Assembly (NCBI RefSeq): GCF_016908395.1
Contig: NZ_JAFBDU010000002.1
Coordinates: 124,001-188,000 of the forward strand
Length of the DNA stretch: 64,000 bases
From: Metabacillus crassostreae
GTDB taxonomy: Bacteria; Bacillota; Bacilli; Bacillales; Bacillaceae
Direction: 5' to 3'
Shown: positions 54,105-62,815 of the stretch, piece after piece
How positions within the stretch are numbered: the first letter of the stretch is position 1
Layout: each line of letters starts with the position of its first letter
Position numbers and translations under genes: made by a program
Notes under the pieces: model-generated
The model's database searches: none
Told to the model about the DNA's origin: nothing
What the model saw: the letters and a program-made list of their open reading frames with translations, nothing else

Positions 54105-54854
54105 TCATTTTCGTTTTAAGTAATTAAAACTTCTTTCAATACTTTCAAACACTGGACGACGACAAACATCTTGCTCTACAATCCACCATTCAACGTTAAG
54201 TTCATTCCCTAGTTCAAGAATTGCATCAATTTCCACTCCACCTGTTCCAAGCTCAGCAAAAAATTTCTCATCATCAGTTGTCATATCTTTTAAATGAACG
54301 AGAGGTGTACGTCCTTTATATCTATTTAACCACTCTATAGGATCTTCTTCAACTTTTGTGAGCCAATAAACATCTAGCTCTGTATGAAGGTTTTCTGCAT
54401 TCGTATCATTAAAAATCGACTCTAAAGCTGTTCTTCCATCCTGTAATTTCTGAAGTTCAAAATCATGGTTATGATAGCAAAGAGTTATTCCTTCTGCTTT
54501 TAGCTTTTCACCAGTTTCATCTAAAAAGGAAATAAGTGATTGATAATCTTCTTCACTTCTCTGATCCTCTGCTAAATAAGGACAAACAACATACTTGCTG
54601 CCGATGATTTTTTGGTCATTAATCACTTGAGTTAAATTATTTTTAAGTTCTTCTAGTGAGATATGGCTTGATGCTGCTTTTAAGTTGTTACGATCTAACA
54701 ACTTCTTAACCTCTTGAGCACTTAGACCCTCAAAACCTGCAAATTCTACACCATCAAATCCAATTTCAGCTACACGCTGTAGTGTACCAGCAAAATCTTT
54801 TTTTGTTTCCTCACGTAATGTATATAATTGAATAGCAATTGGAATATTTGTCAT
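54105..54854 (-). CDS. sugar isomerase/epimerase, TIM-barrel (paralogue of 20761-21525)
   Basis: 249 residues, same superfamily as the isomerase at 20761-21525. Shared stretches include QLYTLREET, GVEFAG, YHNHDFEL, DVYWLTK, GRTPLVH-KDMTTD and FAELGTGGV, so the two are close paralogues. Here it is a single gene divergent from an AraC regulator rather than part of an importer operon. Probably the same type of keto-sugar or inosose reaction in another context. Substrate unknown. Confidence 0.82.
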   Translation of the reverse strand: MTNIPIAIQLYTLREETKKDFAGTLQRVAEIGFDGVEFAGFEGLSAQEVKKLLDRNNLKAASSHISLEELKNNLTQVINDQKIIGSKYVVCPYLAEDQRSEEDYQSLISFLDETGEKLKAEGITLCYHNHDFELQKLQDGRTALESIFNDTNAENLHTELDVYWLTKVEEDPIEWLNRYKGRTPLVHLKDMTTDDEKFFAELGTGGVEIDAILELGNELNVEWWIVEQDVCRRPVFESIERSFNYLKRK

Positions 54855-55201
54855 AACTTTTAACCTCTTTCATTTATTATTTTCTGCGTTCCATATAACA
54901 AAAAAATACGAATAGTTTCGTTCAATCATTTATATCTTATTTACCTTTAGCTTAAACGATAAATTACTATTTGCAAATGAATGATATAATTAAAACATAT
55001 ACTATCTTCCTATTTTTATTTAAGACTTACCATAAACTTTGTTGCTTAAATAACCGAAGCAATCAGAACTGTATTGAGTCTAGTACATCTTTTCTTCATA
55101 AAATGGTACCATATATTGAAAAAATTGATTTACAATCCATATTTTGATACATAGCAATAGTCGTTTTAAAAAGAGACTTTTTCAAAGGAGTTTAGAGAAA
55201 T
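54855..55201. other. divergent promoter region between isomerase and AraC regulator
   Basis: AT-rich, holds TATAAT-like elements (about 54985) but no clear complete promoter or operator. No gene. Confidence 0.4.
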
Positions 55202-55972
55202 ATGATTGATATCGTGTTTTGCAGTTTTTCCTATCATACTAGAAAGTTTCATTCTATTGATCATGCTGGATTTGATGATTATTTATTTCGTTTACAAACA
55301 GAAGGATCTTGTCAAATAACTGTAAATAATAAAAAATATACGATTGAAAAAGGAGATCTTCTTCTTCTAAACCCAAAAGAACAATATGAATTAAACATAG
55401 AGGAGGGACAAAACAGTGGAGACTACTATATTTTTTGTCGTGGAAGCTGGATCGATAATTGGTGGCATCGTTCAAAGAAACCAACAATATCGCGCATTAA
55501 GTTAGACGATAAAATTTTGAATTTATGGAGATATCTCATCATTGAAGAACAACGACCGTCTACTGAGCAGGATAAAAGTCTTAATGACCATTTAATGAAA
55601 GCTCTGTGTTTATTATTGGAAAGATACGTAAATGAAACAACTATTGTTTTCAACCGCCCACCTGCTGTTACACGAATGATGCGTTATATTGAAGAAAGAG
55701 CATTATCACCATTAAAAATAGAAGAAGTCGCCAAACATGTTGAGCTTAGTGTTTCGAGAGCATCCTTTTTATTCAAGAATAGTGTTGGGAAAACAATGAT
55801 TAAATATACACAAGAAATTCGCTTATCTTCAGCTCTTGACCAAATGAAATATACATCAAAATCACTTGAACAAATTGCCTTGAACTGTGGCTTTGGCAGT
55901 TATCCTTATTTTCATAAGGTATTTAAGAAAACATATGGTGTATCACCTGGTATATATAGACGTGAAGAATAG
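55202..55972 (+). CDS. AraC-family transcriptional regulator
   Basis: 256 residues: N-terminal cupin-like sugar-sensing half (about 1-95, GDLLLLNPKEQYEL) and C-terminal AraC DNA-binding domain with two helix-turn-helices (LKIEEVAKHVELSVSRASFL; SLEQIALNCGFGSYPYFHKV). It is divergent from the isomerase at 54105-54854 and is its likely activator. Despite the nearby arabinose genes, those carry AraR-type sites, so a link to arabinose is not implied. Confidence 0.87.
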   Translation: MIDIVFCSFSYHTRKFHSIDHAGFDDYLFRLQTEGSCQITVNNKKYTIEKGDLLLLNPKEQYELNIEEGQNSGDYYIFCRGSWIDNWWHRSKKPTISRIKLDDKILNLWRYLIIEEQRPSTEQDKSLNDHLMKALCLLLERYVNETTIVFNRPPAVTRMMRYIEERALSPLKIEEVAKHVELSVSRASFLFKNSVGKTMIKYTQEIRLSSALDQMKYTSKSLEQIALNCGFGSYPYFHKVFKKTYGVSPGIYRREE

Positions 55973-55996
55973 ATTTATGAAGAAATAAAGCTAATT

Positions 55997-56043
55997 AAAA
56001 ATGGAGACTTGTATTAAATTGAATACTTTAGTCTCCACTTTTG
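55997..56043 (+). terminator. bidirectional terminator after araC-type gene
   Basis: TGGAGACT pairs with AGTCTCCA, with inner GTATT/AATAC pairing, and T- or A-runs on each side. It also serves the minus-strand gene ending at 56054. Confidence 0.8.
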
Positions 56044-56053
56044 CAAGCCCCAA

Positions 56054-56251
56054 TTATTTAGTTGTTTTTTCAGAATCACTTTTATCCATTGAAAGAAGAT
56101 ACGCTAAAACACCAGATAAAAGTGATCCACCAAATGAAATTAATATGCGGTAATGTAGTGGAACTGCAGAGTGATCTTTTGCTAATATCCATAAGGAAAG
56201 AATCCCAACAAAAATCATTGTTACTATAATAGTAGTAAATCTCTTATTCAT
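56054..56251 (-). CDS. small two-helix membrane protein
   Basis: 65 residues, helices at about 7-24 and 34-53, charged C-terminus (MDKSDSEKTTK). AAGGAG lies 6 bases before the ATG. No family recognised. Confidence 0.6.
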   Translation of the reverse strand: MNKRFTTIIVTMIFVGILSLWILAKDHSAVPLHYRILISFGGSLLSGVLAYLLSMDKSDSEKTTK

Positions 56252-56342
56252 TTTAAACTCCTTATCTCTTCAATCTTCTATCTCTATAATATCATACAAC
56301 ATATACATATTATCATAGTGAATAAGAGCTTAATAAAAATAG

Positions 56343-56600
56343 AAGAGGCTGGAACATAAGTAAAGAAGTTATAAAAAAAGACGAATAAATCTAAATTCAG
56401 TTAAGCTGAAAGAAACAAGTTCGTTCCATTGCGCTGCAGACACTCGCTTTCCACTAGTTCTTAAAATAATATACAAAATCAAAAATTCTATTGAAGACTG
56501 CAAATAAAAACCCGAACTTAGGCGAATGATTAATTGAAATATCACCTAATAATTCGAGTTTTCATTAACTTAAATACTTATGTTATGTCACAGCCTCTTC
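56343..56600 (+). repeat. dispersed palindromic repeat, copy D (internally deleted)
   Basis: About 258 bases with both ends intact (GAGGCTGGAACATAAGT and CACAGCCTCTTC). The GC-rich core present in the other copies is missing: GCTTTCCAC is joined straight to TAGTTCTT. In copy B, TTCCAC occurs at both edges of the missing part, so a deletion between short direct repeats explains it. It lies downstream of the arabinose gene cluster. Confidence 0.85.
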
Positions 56601-56640
56601 GCGTTAATCTAATTGCATAATTTCTTAATTCTAAATGAAT

Positions 56641-56898
56641 TTACCACCTAGCTGTATGCGGACTCGGACATCGCTTAGTTGTAAATTTTGCACGATATTC
56701 TACAAGACAGCCACTATGTGAACATGTTGATCCATAAACAAGTGATGGACATGTTTTACATGCACTCATTCGTTCCTCAAAAACCTCATTTGAGACAATA
56801 ATATTTTCAGAAACTTTGTGATTGGAAAGAATTCGATCAACTTCTTGTTTTTTAAGGATGACATTTCTCGTACAGCTTTTACAAACATTTGTTGCCAT
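56641..56898 (-). CDS. small cysteine-rich protein (DUF6171-like)
   Basis: 85 residues with cysteines in pairs: CKSC near the N-terminus, CKTCPS, CSHSGC and RCPS near the end, a zinc-ribbon-like arrangement. It lies 24 bases after abfA in the same direction, so it may be co-transcribed with the arabinose genes. Function unknown; family name recalled with moderate certainty. Confidence 0.7.
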   Translation of the reverse strand: MATNVCKSCTRNVILKKQEVDRILSNHKVSENIIVSNEVFEERMSACKTCPSLVYGSTCSHSGCLVEYRAKFTTKRCPSPHTARW

Positions 56899-56922
56899 GT
56901 GATCATCCCTACCTTTTTCTTT

Positions 56923-58407
56923 TTAAATCGTAAGTAACACAACTGACATTGGTGGTAATGTAACTACTAGTTGTTCATTTTCAATCTTAAATTCTGTAAA
57001 TTCAGTTGTTGTTACTAAGTCAGGTTGTTCAAATGTATTGTGAGCATCAATTGTATCAGCTGTAAGGATGGTACCAGTAATACCTGAAATCTCTTCCTTC
57101 AATCCACGAAGCTGAAGTGTGAGTGTTGATGATTCTTTATTGTCGATATTATATAAACTAATATTAACTTTTCCTGCTTTATCTTTAGATGCTGAAACAG
57201 AAACTTGCTCAACTTCTTGATCATTGTATTTGTATGTTCCTACAGTTGCATCAACAGAAAGTAATGTTGCATCTTGGTGTACCTTATACATATCAAATAC
57301 ATGATATGTTGGAGTTAAAATCATTTTCTCTCCTTCAGTTAACACCATTGCTTGAAGAACATTCACCGTTTGAGCGATATTTGTCATTTGTACACGATCA
57401 CAATGCTTATGGAAAATATGGAAATGAACAGCTGCAACTAATGCATCGCGTATTGTATTTTGCTGATAAAGGAACCCTGGATTTGTCCCAGGCTCAACAT
57501 CAAACCATGTTCCCCACTCATCAATAATCATGCCTACACGTTTTTCTGGATCATATTTGTCCATAATTGTACCGTGCTTTGTAATCAACTCATCCATATG
57601 TAAAGCTTTCTGCATTGTAATGAACCATTCATCTTCAGGGAAATTGGTTGCAGATCCTTTACCTAACCAGAAATCACCAGGAATTGTATAATAGTGTAGA
57701 CTTAAGCCATCCATTAAATTTCCTGCTTCGCGCATTAATACTTCTGTCCAATTATAGTCATCTACATTTGCTCCACCAGCAATTTTGTATAGTTTGTTGT
57801 CACCATAATTTCTTACATATGTTTGATAACGACGATATAAATCTGCATAATATTCAGGGCGCATGTTTCCACCACAACCCCAGTTTTCGTTACCAACACC
57901 AAAATATTTTAAGTCCCATGGTTGTTGTCTTCCATTTTCTTGGCGCCAGTTTGCCATTGGTGATTCACCATCAAATGTCATATATTCAACCCACTCAGAC
58001 ATTTCTTGTACAGTTCCGCTACCTACGTTTCCACAAATATAAGGCTCAGTATTTAACAAATCACATAGTAACATAAACTCATGTGTTCCAAAATGGTTGT
58101 TTTCCACTACCCCACCCCAATGAGTGTTAACCATACGCTTACGTTCACTTCTTGGACCGATTCCATCCTTCCAGTGATATTCATCAGCAAAACAACCACC
58201 AGGCCAACGAAGCACAGGTATTTTAATTTGCTTTAAAGCTGCTAATACATCGTTTCTAATTCCCTGAGTGTTAGGAATCGGTGAATCTTCTCCAACCCAA
58301 ATTCCTTCGTAAATACAACGCCCTAAATGTTCAGCAAAATGTCCATATATATTACGATTAATTGTTCCTTTGTTTACATCTGTATTAATTACAACTGTGT
58401 TTGACAT
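56923..58407 (-). CDS. abfA: intracellular alpha-L-arabinofuranosidase (GH51)
   Basis: 494 residues, no signal peptide. GH51 acid/base Glu174 in GVGNENWG and nucleophile Glu297 in [25 protein letters not shown] and [13 protein letters not shown] are family blocks. It releases L-arabinose from imported arabino-oligosaccharides. It follows araA by 159 bases with a terminator between, so it may have lower or separate expression. Confidence 0.94.
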   Translation of the reverse strand: MSNTVVINTDVNKGTINRNIYGHFAEHLGRCIYEGIWVGEDSPIPNTQGIRNDVLAALKQIKIPVLRWPGGCFADEYHWKDGIGPRSERKRMVNTHWGGVVENNHFGTHEFMLLCDLLNTEPYICGNVGSGTVQEMSEWVEYMTFDGESPMANWRQENGRQQPWDLKYFGVGNENWGCGGNMRPEYYADLYRRYQTYVRNYGDNKLYKIAGGANVDDYNWTEVLMREAGNLMDGLSLHYYTIPGDFWLGKGSATNFPEDEWFITMQKALHMDELITKHGTIMDKYDPEKRVGMIIDEWGTWFDVEPGTNPGFLYQQNTIRDALVAAVHFHIFHKHCDRVQMTNIAQTVNVLQAMVLTEGEKMILTPTYHVFDMYKVHQDATLLSVDATVGTYKYNDQEVEQVSVSASKDKAGKVNISLYNIDNKESSTLTLQLRGLKEEISGITGTILTADTIDAHNTFEQPDLVTTTEFTEFKIENEQLVVTLPPMSVVLLTI

Positions 58408-58506
58408 CTATTAACCCTACTTTCATTTTTAATTTGGTTATTAAGTAAAGGCTGTTGCTTCTTTTAAACTAAAATCAGCAATATTGTAAAAAGGAGCCTA
58501 TAGTTA

Positions 58507-58557
58507 AAAAACGAGGTAACTCATCAAATTGAAGTATGATCGTTATCCTCGTTTTCA
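58507..58557 (-). terminator. terminator between araA and abfA
   Basis: On the minus strand AAAACGAGG pairs with CCTCGTTTT, with inner ATCAT/ATGA-type pairing, followed by TTTTTT. It starts 10 bases after the araA stop codon. Confidence 0.8.
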
Positions 58558-58566
58558 CAGTAATTA

Positions 58567-60051
58567 TTATTTAAACACTACGTCATTCCAACGTAATTCG
58601 TTTTTGAAAGCATGTTTATTTGTATCATTATTAATTAGAACACATTCAATTCCTACTAGTTCTGACCAGTCTCTTAGCTGATCAACTGTTACTTTATATG
58701 AGTACACTGTATGATGAGCTCCACCAGCAACAATCCAGTTTTCTGCACCTTCACTTAATGATGGTTGTGGAGTCCATAGAACTCTTGCAACAGGTAGATT
58801 TGGCAGATCTATCTCAGGTTGAATTGCATCAACTTCATTTACAACAAGACGGAAACGATGTCCAAGATCAATAATTGAAGCATTTAATGCTGATCCACCT
58901 TTTCCATCAAAAATCATACGTGCTGGATCTTCTTTTCCACCTATACCTAATGGGTAAACAGCAATTTTTGGTTTTGTTGCTGCTATTGTTGGACAAATTT
59001 CTAGCATATGAGATCCTAATACTAGTTCATTACCAGGCTCAAAGTGGTACGTATAATCTTCCATGAATGAAGTATCTTCATTATTTGCAATGATCTTTAG
59101 AATACGAAGCAGTGCTGCTGTTTTCCAATCACCTTCACCAGCAAATCCGTATCCTTGTGCCATTAAACGTTGAACAGCAAGACCTGGTAACTGCTTCATA
59201 CCATGTAAATCTTCAAAAGTTGTTGTGAATGCTGTGTATCCGCCTTCTTCTAAAAATGCTTTCATACCTAATTCAATTCTTGCTTGATAGCGAATTGATT
59301 CACGTACTGGACCATCTTCTTGACCTTCAGCTACAATATCATATTCACGAGCATACTCTTCCATTAATGAATCTACTTCTTGTTCTGAAATATCATTCAT
59401 GCGTTGAACTAAATCACCAACACCATAACCATTTACAGTCCAACCTAATTTAATTTGTGCTTCAACTTTATCACCTTCAGTTACAGCTACTCTTCGCATG
59501 TTATCACCAAAACGTGCAACCTTTAAGTGCTGTCCTTCAGAGAATGCTGCAGCTGTTCTCATCCAGCTACCAATCGTATTTCTAACTTCACTATTCTCCC
59601 AATGTCCAACAACAACTTTTCTTTTCACATTAAGTCTGCTAGCCATAAAACCAAACTCACGATCACCATGAGCAGATTGGTTTGTGTTCATAAAATCCAT
59701 ATCAATGCTATCCCAAGGAATATCACGATTAAATTGTGTATGAAGGTGCAGCATTGGTTTTTGTAATGATGATAATCCAGCAATCCACATTTTTGCAGGT
59801 GAAAATGTATGCATCCAAGTAATGATACCTGCACAATTTTCGTCAGCATTTGCTTCTAAACATAATCTACGAATAGAATCTGCTTCCTTAAGCACTGATT
59901 TAAATACAAGCTTATAAGTAAGAGTCGGATCTTGGTCAAGACCTTCTGTAATCACTTTTGAATTTGCTTCAACTTCTCTTACTGTTTCTTCTCCGTATAG
60001 ATCTTGACTTCCTGTTACGAACCAGAATTCATATGGTTTTGCTGTTAACAT
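58567..60051 (-). CDS. araA: L-arabinose isomerase
   Basis: 494 residues, typical length. N-terminus YEFWFVTGSQDLYGEETV and blocks TWMHTFSPAKMWI, HTQFNRDIPWDSIDMDFMN, EDYTYHFEPGNELVLGSHML are diagnostic. It converts L-arabinose to L-ribulose with a divalent metal. GGGGGG lies 9 bases before the ATG. Third gene of araBDA, 24 bases after araD. Confidence 0.96.
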   Translation of the reverse strand: MLTAKPYEFWFVTGSQDLYGEETVREVEANSKVITEGLDQDPTLTYKLVFKSVLKEADSIRRLCLEANADENCAGIITWMHTFSPAKMWIAGLSSLQKPMLHLHTQFNRDIPWDSIDMDFMNTNQSAHGDREFGFMASRLNVKRKVVVGHWENSEVRNTIGSWMRTAAAFSEGQHLKVARFGDNMRRVAVTEGDKVEAQIKLGWTVNGYGVGDLVQRMNDISEQEVDSLMEEYAREYDIVAEGQEDGPVRESIRYQARIELGMKAFLEEGGYTAFTTTFEDLHGMKQLPGLAVQRLMAQGYGFAGEGDWKTAALLRILKIIANNEDTSFMEDYTYHFEPGNELVLGSHMLEICPTIAATKPKIAVYPLGIGGKEDPARMIFDGKGGSALNASIIDLGHRFRLVVNEVDAIQPEIDLPNLPVARVLWTPQPSLSEGAENWIVAGGAHHTVYSYKVTVDQLRDWSELVGIECVLINNDTNKHAFKNELRWNDVVFK

Positions 60052-60075
60052 TTAAATTTCCCCCTAGTCAGATAA

Positions 60076-60789
60076 TTACTGTTTCACTTCTTTAGATTTT
60101 TGGCCATAATAAGCATTTGCTCCATGCTTACGTAAATAATGTTTATCTAATAAAAATTGATCAATTGAATTTACTTCTGGATTTAACTGATACGTATGCA
60201 AAGCCATTTTAGCTACTTCTTCTAACACTACTGCATTATGCACTGCTTGATTTGCGTCCTTTCCCCAACAGAAGGGTGCATGACCTGACACTAAAACTCC
60301 CGGGACAGCTACAGGATCTATTTCACCTTTTTCAAACGTTTCAATAATGACATTACCTGTTTCTAATTCATATCCACTAGTAATTTCATCCTCAGTAAGT
60401 GTTCTTGTACAAGGAATTTCTCCATAATAATAATCTGCATGTGTTGTGCCTAATGCAGGAATAGATCGTCCTGCTTGTGCCCAGCTTGTCGCCCATGGTG
60501 AATGTGTATGAACAACACCACCTATAGTAGGAAAAGCTTTATAAAGCGCTAAATGTGTTGCAGTATCTGAGGAAGGACGTAAGTCTCCTTCAACAATTTC
60601 GCCTTCAAGATTTATTACAACTAAATCCTCGAGCTTTAATTCCTCATAAGGAACTCCACTAGGTTTAATAACGACTAGTCCTTGTTCACGATCAATGCCA
60701 CTTACGTTTCCCCATGTAAACGTCACCATATTGTATTTTGGCAATAGAAGATTTGCATCAAGAACTTGTTTCTTTAATGATTCAAGCAT
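60076..60789 (-). CDS. araD: L-ribulose-5-phosphate 4-epimerase
   Basis: 237 residues from ATG 60789, 8 bases after GAGGAG; the Met at 60816 lies within the araB end. Class II aldolase fold: [21 protein letters not shown], zinc-binding [14 protein letters not shown] and [10 protein letters not shown]. It converts L-ribulose 5-phosphate to D-xylulose 5-phosphate. Second gene of the ara operon. Confidence 0.94.
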   Translation of the reverse strand: MLESLKKQVLDANLLLPKYNMVTFTWGNVSGIDREQGLVVIKPSGVPYEELKLEDLVVINLEGEIVEGDLRPSSDTATHLALYKAFPTIGGVVHTHSPWATSWAQAGRSIPALGTTHADYYYGEIPCTRTLTEDEITSGYELETGNVIIETFEKGEIDPVAVPGVLVSGHAPFCWGKDANQAVHNAVVLEEVAKMALHTYQLNPEVNSIDQFLLDKHYLRKHGANAYYGQKSKEVKQ

Positions 60790-60812
60790 AGTCATCTCTC
60801 CTCTTTTTAACA

Positions 60813-62522
60813 TCACTTGGCTTTATTTAGTGACTTTTGTTCTTGTTTTAAGTTGTTGGCTTGTTTAATTTCCTTTAGGTTTTTCATAACATTATTTTCA
60901 CCATTACCAAAATAGTCATATAGCCTTGAATACTCAATGTATAACTGCTCATATACTTTTGAGTTATCTTGAATAGGTTGGTATTTATAATCTTTTAATC
61001 TAGCCATTTTCTGTGCTGCAGCTTTAATGTCATCATAACCACCGCGCTCCTTACCAGCCGCAACAGCTCCAAACATTGCTGAACCTAGAGCTGGTGTTTG
61101 TGAAGTAACTGATATGCGGATATCCATGTTTATAACATCAGAGTAAATCTGCATCATAAGTTCATTTTTCTCTGCAATACCACCACAAGCATACACTTCA
61201 TTTATTGGCACACCACTATTTCTAAATGCTTCAATAATTTTACGTGTACCATATGCAGTTGCTTCAATTAATGCACGATAAATTTCCTCAGGCTTAGTTA
61301 ATAACGTAGCACCTAGTAGAACACCTGTTAGATCTGCATCATTAAGTGTTGAGCGATTGCCGTTCCACCAATCCAGTGCTAGTAAACCGCTTTCACCAAC
61401 ATTAAGTTTTGCTGCTTTATCTGTTAATAATTGATGTATTTCTATGCCTTTTACTTTCGCTTCTGCATGGTAGGCTTCTGGAACACAGTTTTCAGTAAAC
61501 CATTCAAAATGATCACCAACACATGATTGACCAGCTTCATAACCCATTAATCCTGGAATTACACCATCTTCAACAACTCCACAAATACCTGGTACAATTT
61601 TCTCTTCATCACCTAGTAAAATATGACAGGTAGATGTTCCCATAATCATTAATAGTTTACCTGGTTCAGTTATCCCTACTGCTGGTAACGCAACATGAGC
61701 ATCTACATTTGCAATAGCTACTGCTGTTCCTGGATTTAAGCCAACTAATTCTGCAGCACGTTTTGTTAATTCACCAGCTTTTGAGCCAATTGGAAATATA
61801 TCATGTGAAAGTTTCTCTTCAACAATATTTTCCAGACGAGGATCTAATGCTTTAAAAAATTCCTTTGAAGGATATCCTTCTTTTTTATGCCACATTGCTT
61901 TATAACCAGCTGTACAACTATTTCGTTTTAGTTCACCTGTTAGCTGGTAGATAACCCAATCAGTTGCTTCAACGAATTGATCTGCTGCTTCATATAGTTC
62001 AGGTGCTTCATTTAAAACTTGCCATAGCTTAGGAAATAGAGATTCTGAGGAAATTTTCCCTCCATATCTTTTTAGGAACTTTTCTCCTCTTGCTCCTGCT
62101 ATTTCATTTAATTTATTAGCTTCTTTTTGTGCAGCATGATGTTTCCAAAGCTTTACATAACTATGTGGTTGATCTTTATATTCTTCTAATTGACATAACG
62201 GTGTCCCATATTTATTTATTGGCAAAACCGTACAAGCTGTGAAATCTATTCCAATACCAATTACATCATTTGCTGAAACATTAGCTTGTTTTAAAACATT
62301 AGGAATGGTAGTTTCTAATACTTCTATATAATCTGTTGGATGTTGTAAAGCCCAATCACTATTTAATTTTATACACCCATAAGGTAAAAACTCATCCATT
62401 ACTCCATGTGTATAAGGTTTAACAGCAGTTGCAATTATTCTCCCTGTATCTATTTCAACAAGTACTGCTCTACCAGATTGTGTACCATAGTCAACACCAA
62501 CTGAATACTTAGTTATCTTCAT
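60813..62522 (-). CDS. araB: ribulokinase
   Basis: 569 residues, FGGY kinase family; [20 protein letters not shown] (8-27) is the AraB phosphate-1 region, and [16 protein letters not shown] and [19 protein letters not shown] are family blocks. It phosphorylates L-ribulose. First gene of araBDA; AraR-type sites lie in the upstream 170 bases. Confidence 0.95.
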   Translation of the reverse strand: MKITKYSVGVDYGTQSGRAVLVEIDTGRIIATAVKPYTHGVMDEFLPYGCIKLNSDWALQHPTDYIEVLETTIPNVLKQANVSANDVIGIGIDFTACTVLPINKYGTPLCQLEEYKDQPHSYVKLWKHHAAQKEANKLNEIAGARGEKFLKRYGGKISSESLFPKLWQVLNEAPELYEAADQFVEATDWVIYQLTGELKRNSCTAGYKAMWHKKEGYPSKEFFKALDPRLENIVEEKLSHDIFPIGSKAGELTKRAAELVGLNPGTAVAIANVDAHVALPAVGITEPGKLLMIMGTSTCHILLGDEEKIVPGICGVVEDGVIPGLMGYEAGQSCVGDHFEWFTENCVPEAYHAEAKVKGIEIHQLLTDKAAKLNVGESGLLALDWWNGNRSTLNDADLTGVLLGATLLTKPEEIYRALIEATAYGTRKIIEAFRNSGVPINEVYACGGIAEKNELMMQIYSDVINMDIRISVTSQTPALGSAMFGAVAAGKERGGYDDIKAAAQKMARLKDYKYQPIQDNSKVYEQLYIEYSRLYDYFGNGENNVMKNLKEIKQANNLKQEQKSLNKAK

Positions 62523-62590
62523 CCCCCCAAATCCTCAACACTCAGTAATACCTTTTTAAGTTCCATATCTAAGAAATTAATGAGCTTAAC

Positions 62591-62606
62591 AATTATACGT
62601 ACAAGT
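62591..62606. promoter_or_regulatory. AraR-type operator 1 upstream of araB
   Basis: AATTATACGTACAAGT matches the recalled B. subtilis AraR operator (ATTTGTACGTACAAAT) at 13 of 16 positions, including the central TACGTAC. Confidence 0.65.
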
Positions 62607-62671
62607 AAATCATTCTAGCTCCCTACTTTCACCAAAAAAACAGAAATACTAGAAACATAAAGTACATCACA

Positions 62672-62687
62672 ACTTATACGTATGACC
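62672..62687. promoter_or_regulatory. AraR-type operator 2 upstream of araB
   Basis: ACTTATACGTATGACC matches the AraR pattern at 10 of 16 positions, centred 81 bases from operator 1. No araR gene is in the window. Confidence 0.45.
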
Positions 62688-62815
62688 TTAAATAAATTTT
62701 AGCACTTGTTAGATATTTTTCAATACAATTTTTAAATATTTTCTTAATTTCTTCAAAAAATCTACTAAAACCTTATAAAAATAGCATTAACTTATCCTTA
62801 CAAGTTGTAAAACAC

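Noticed and set aside
57189..58076. Long plus-strand frames antisense to abfA
   Set aside because: Typical codon shadows of a conserved gene; composition rich in His/Leu/Gln as expected for antisense of such codons.
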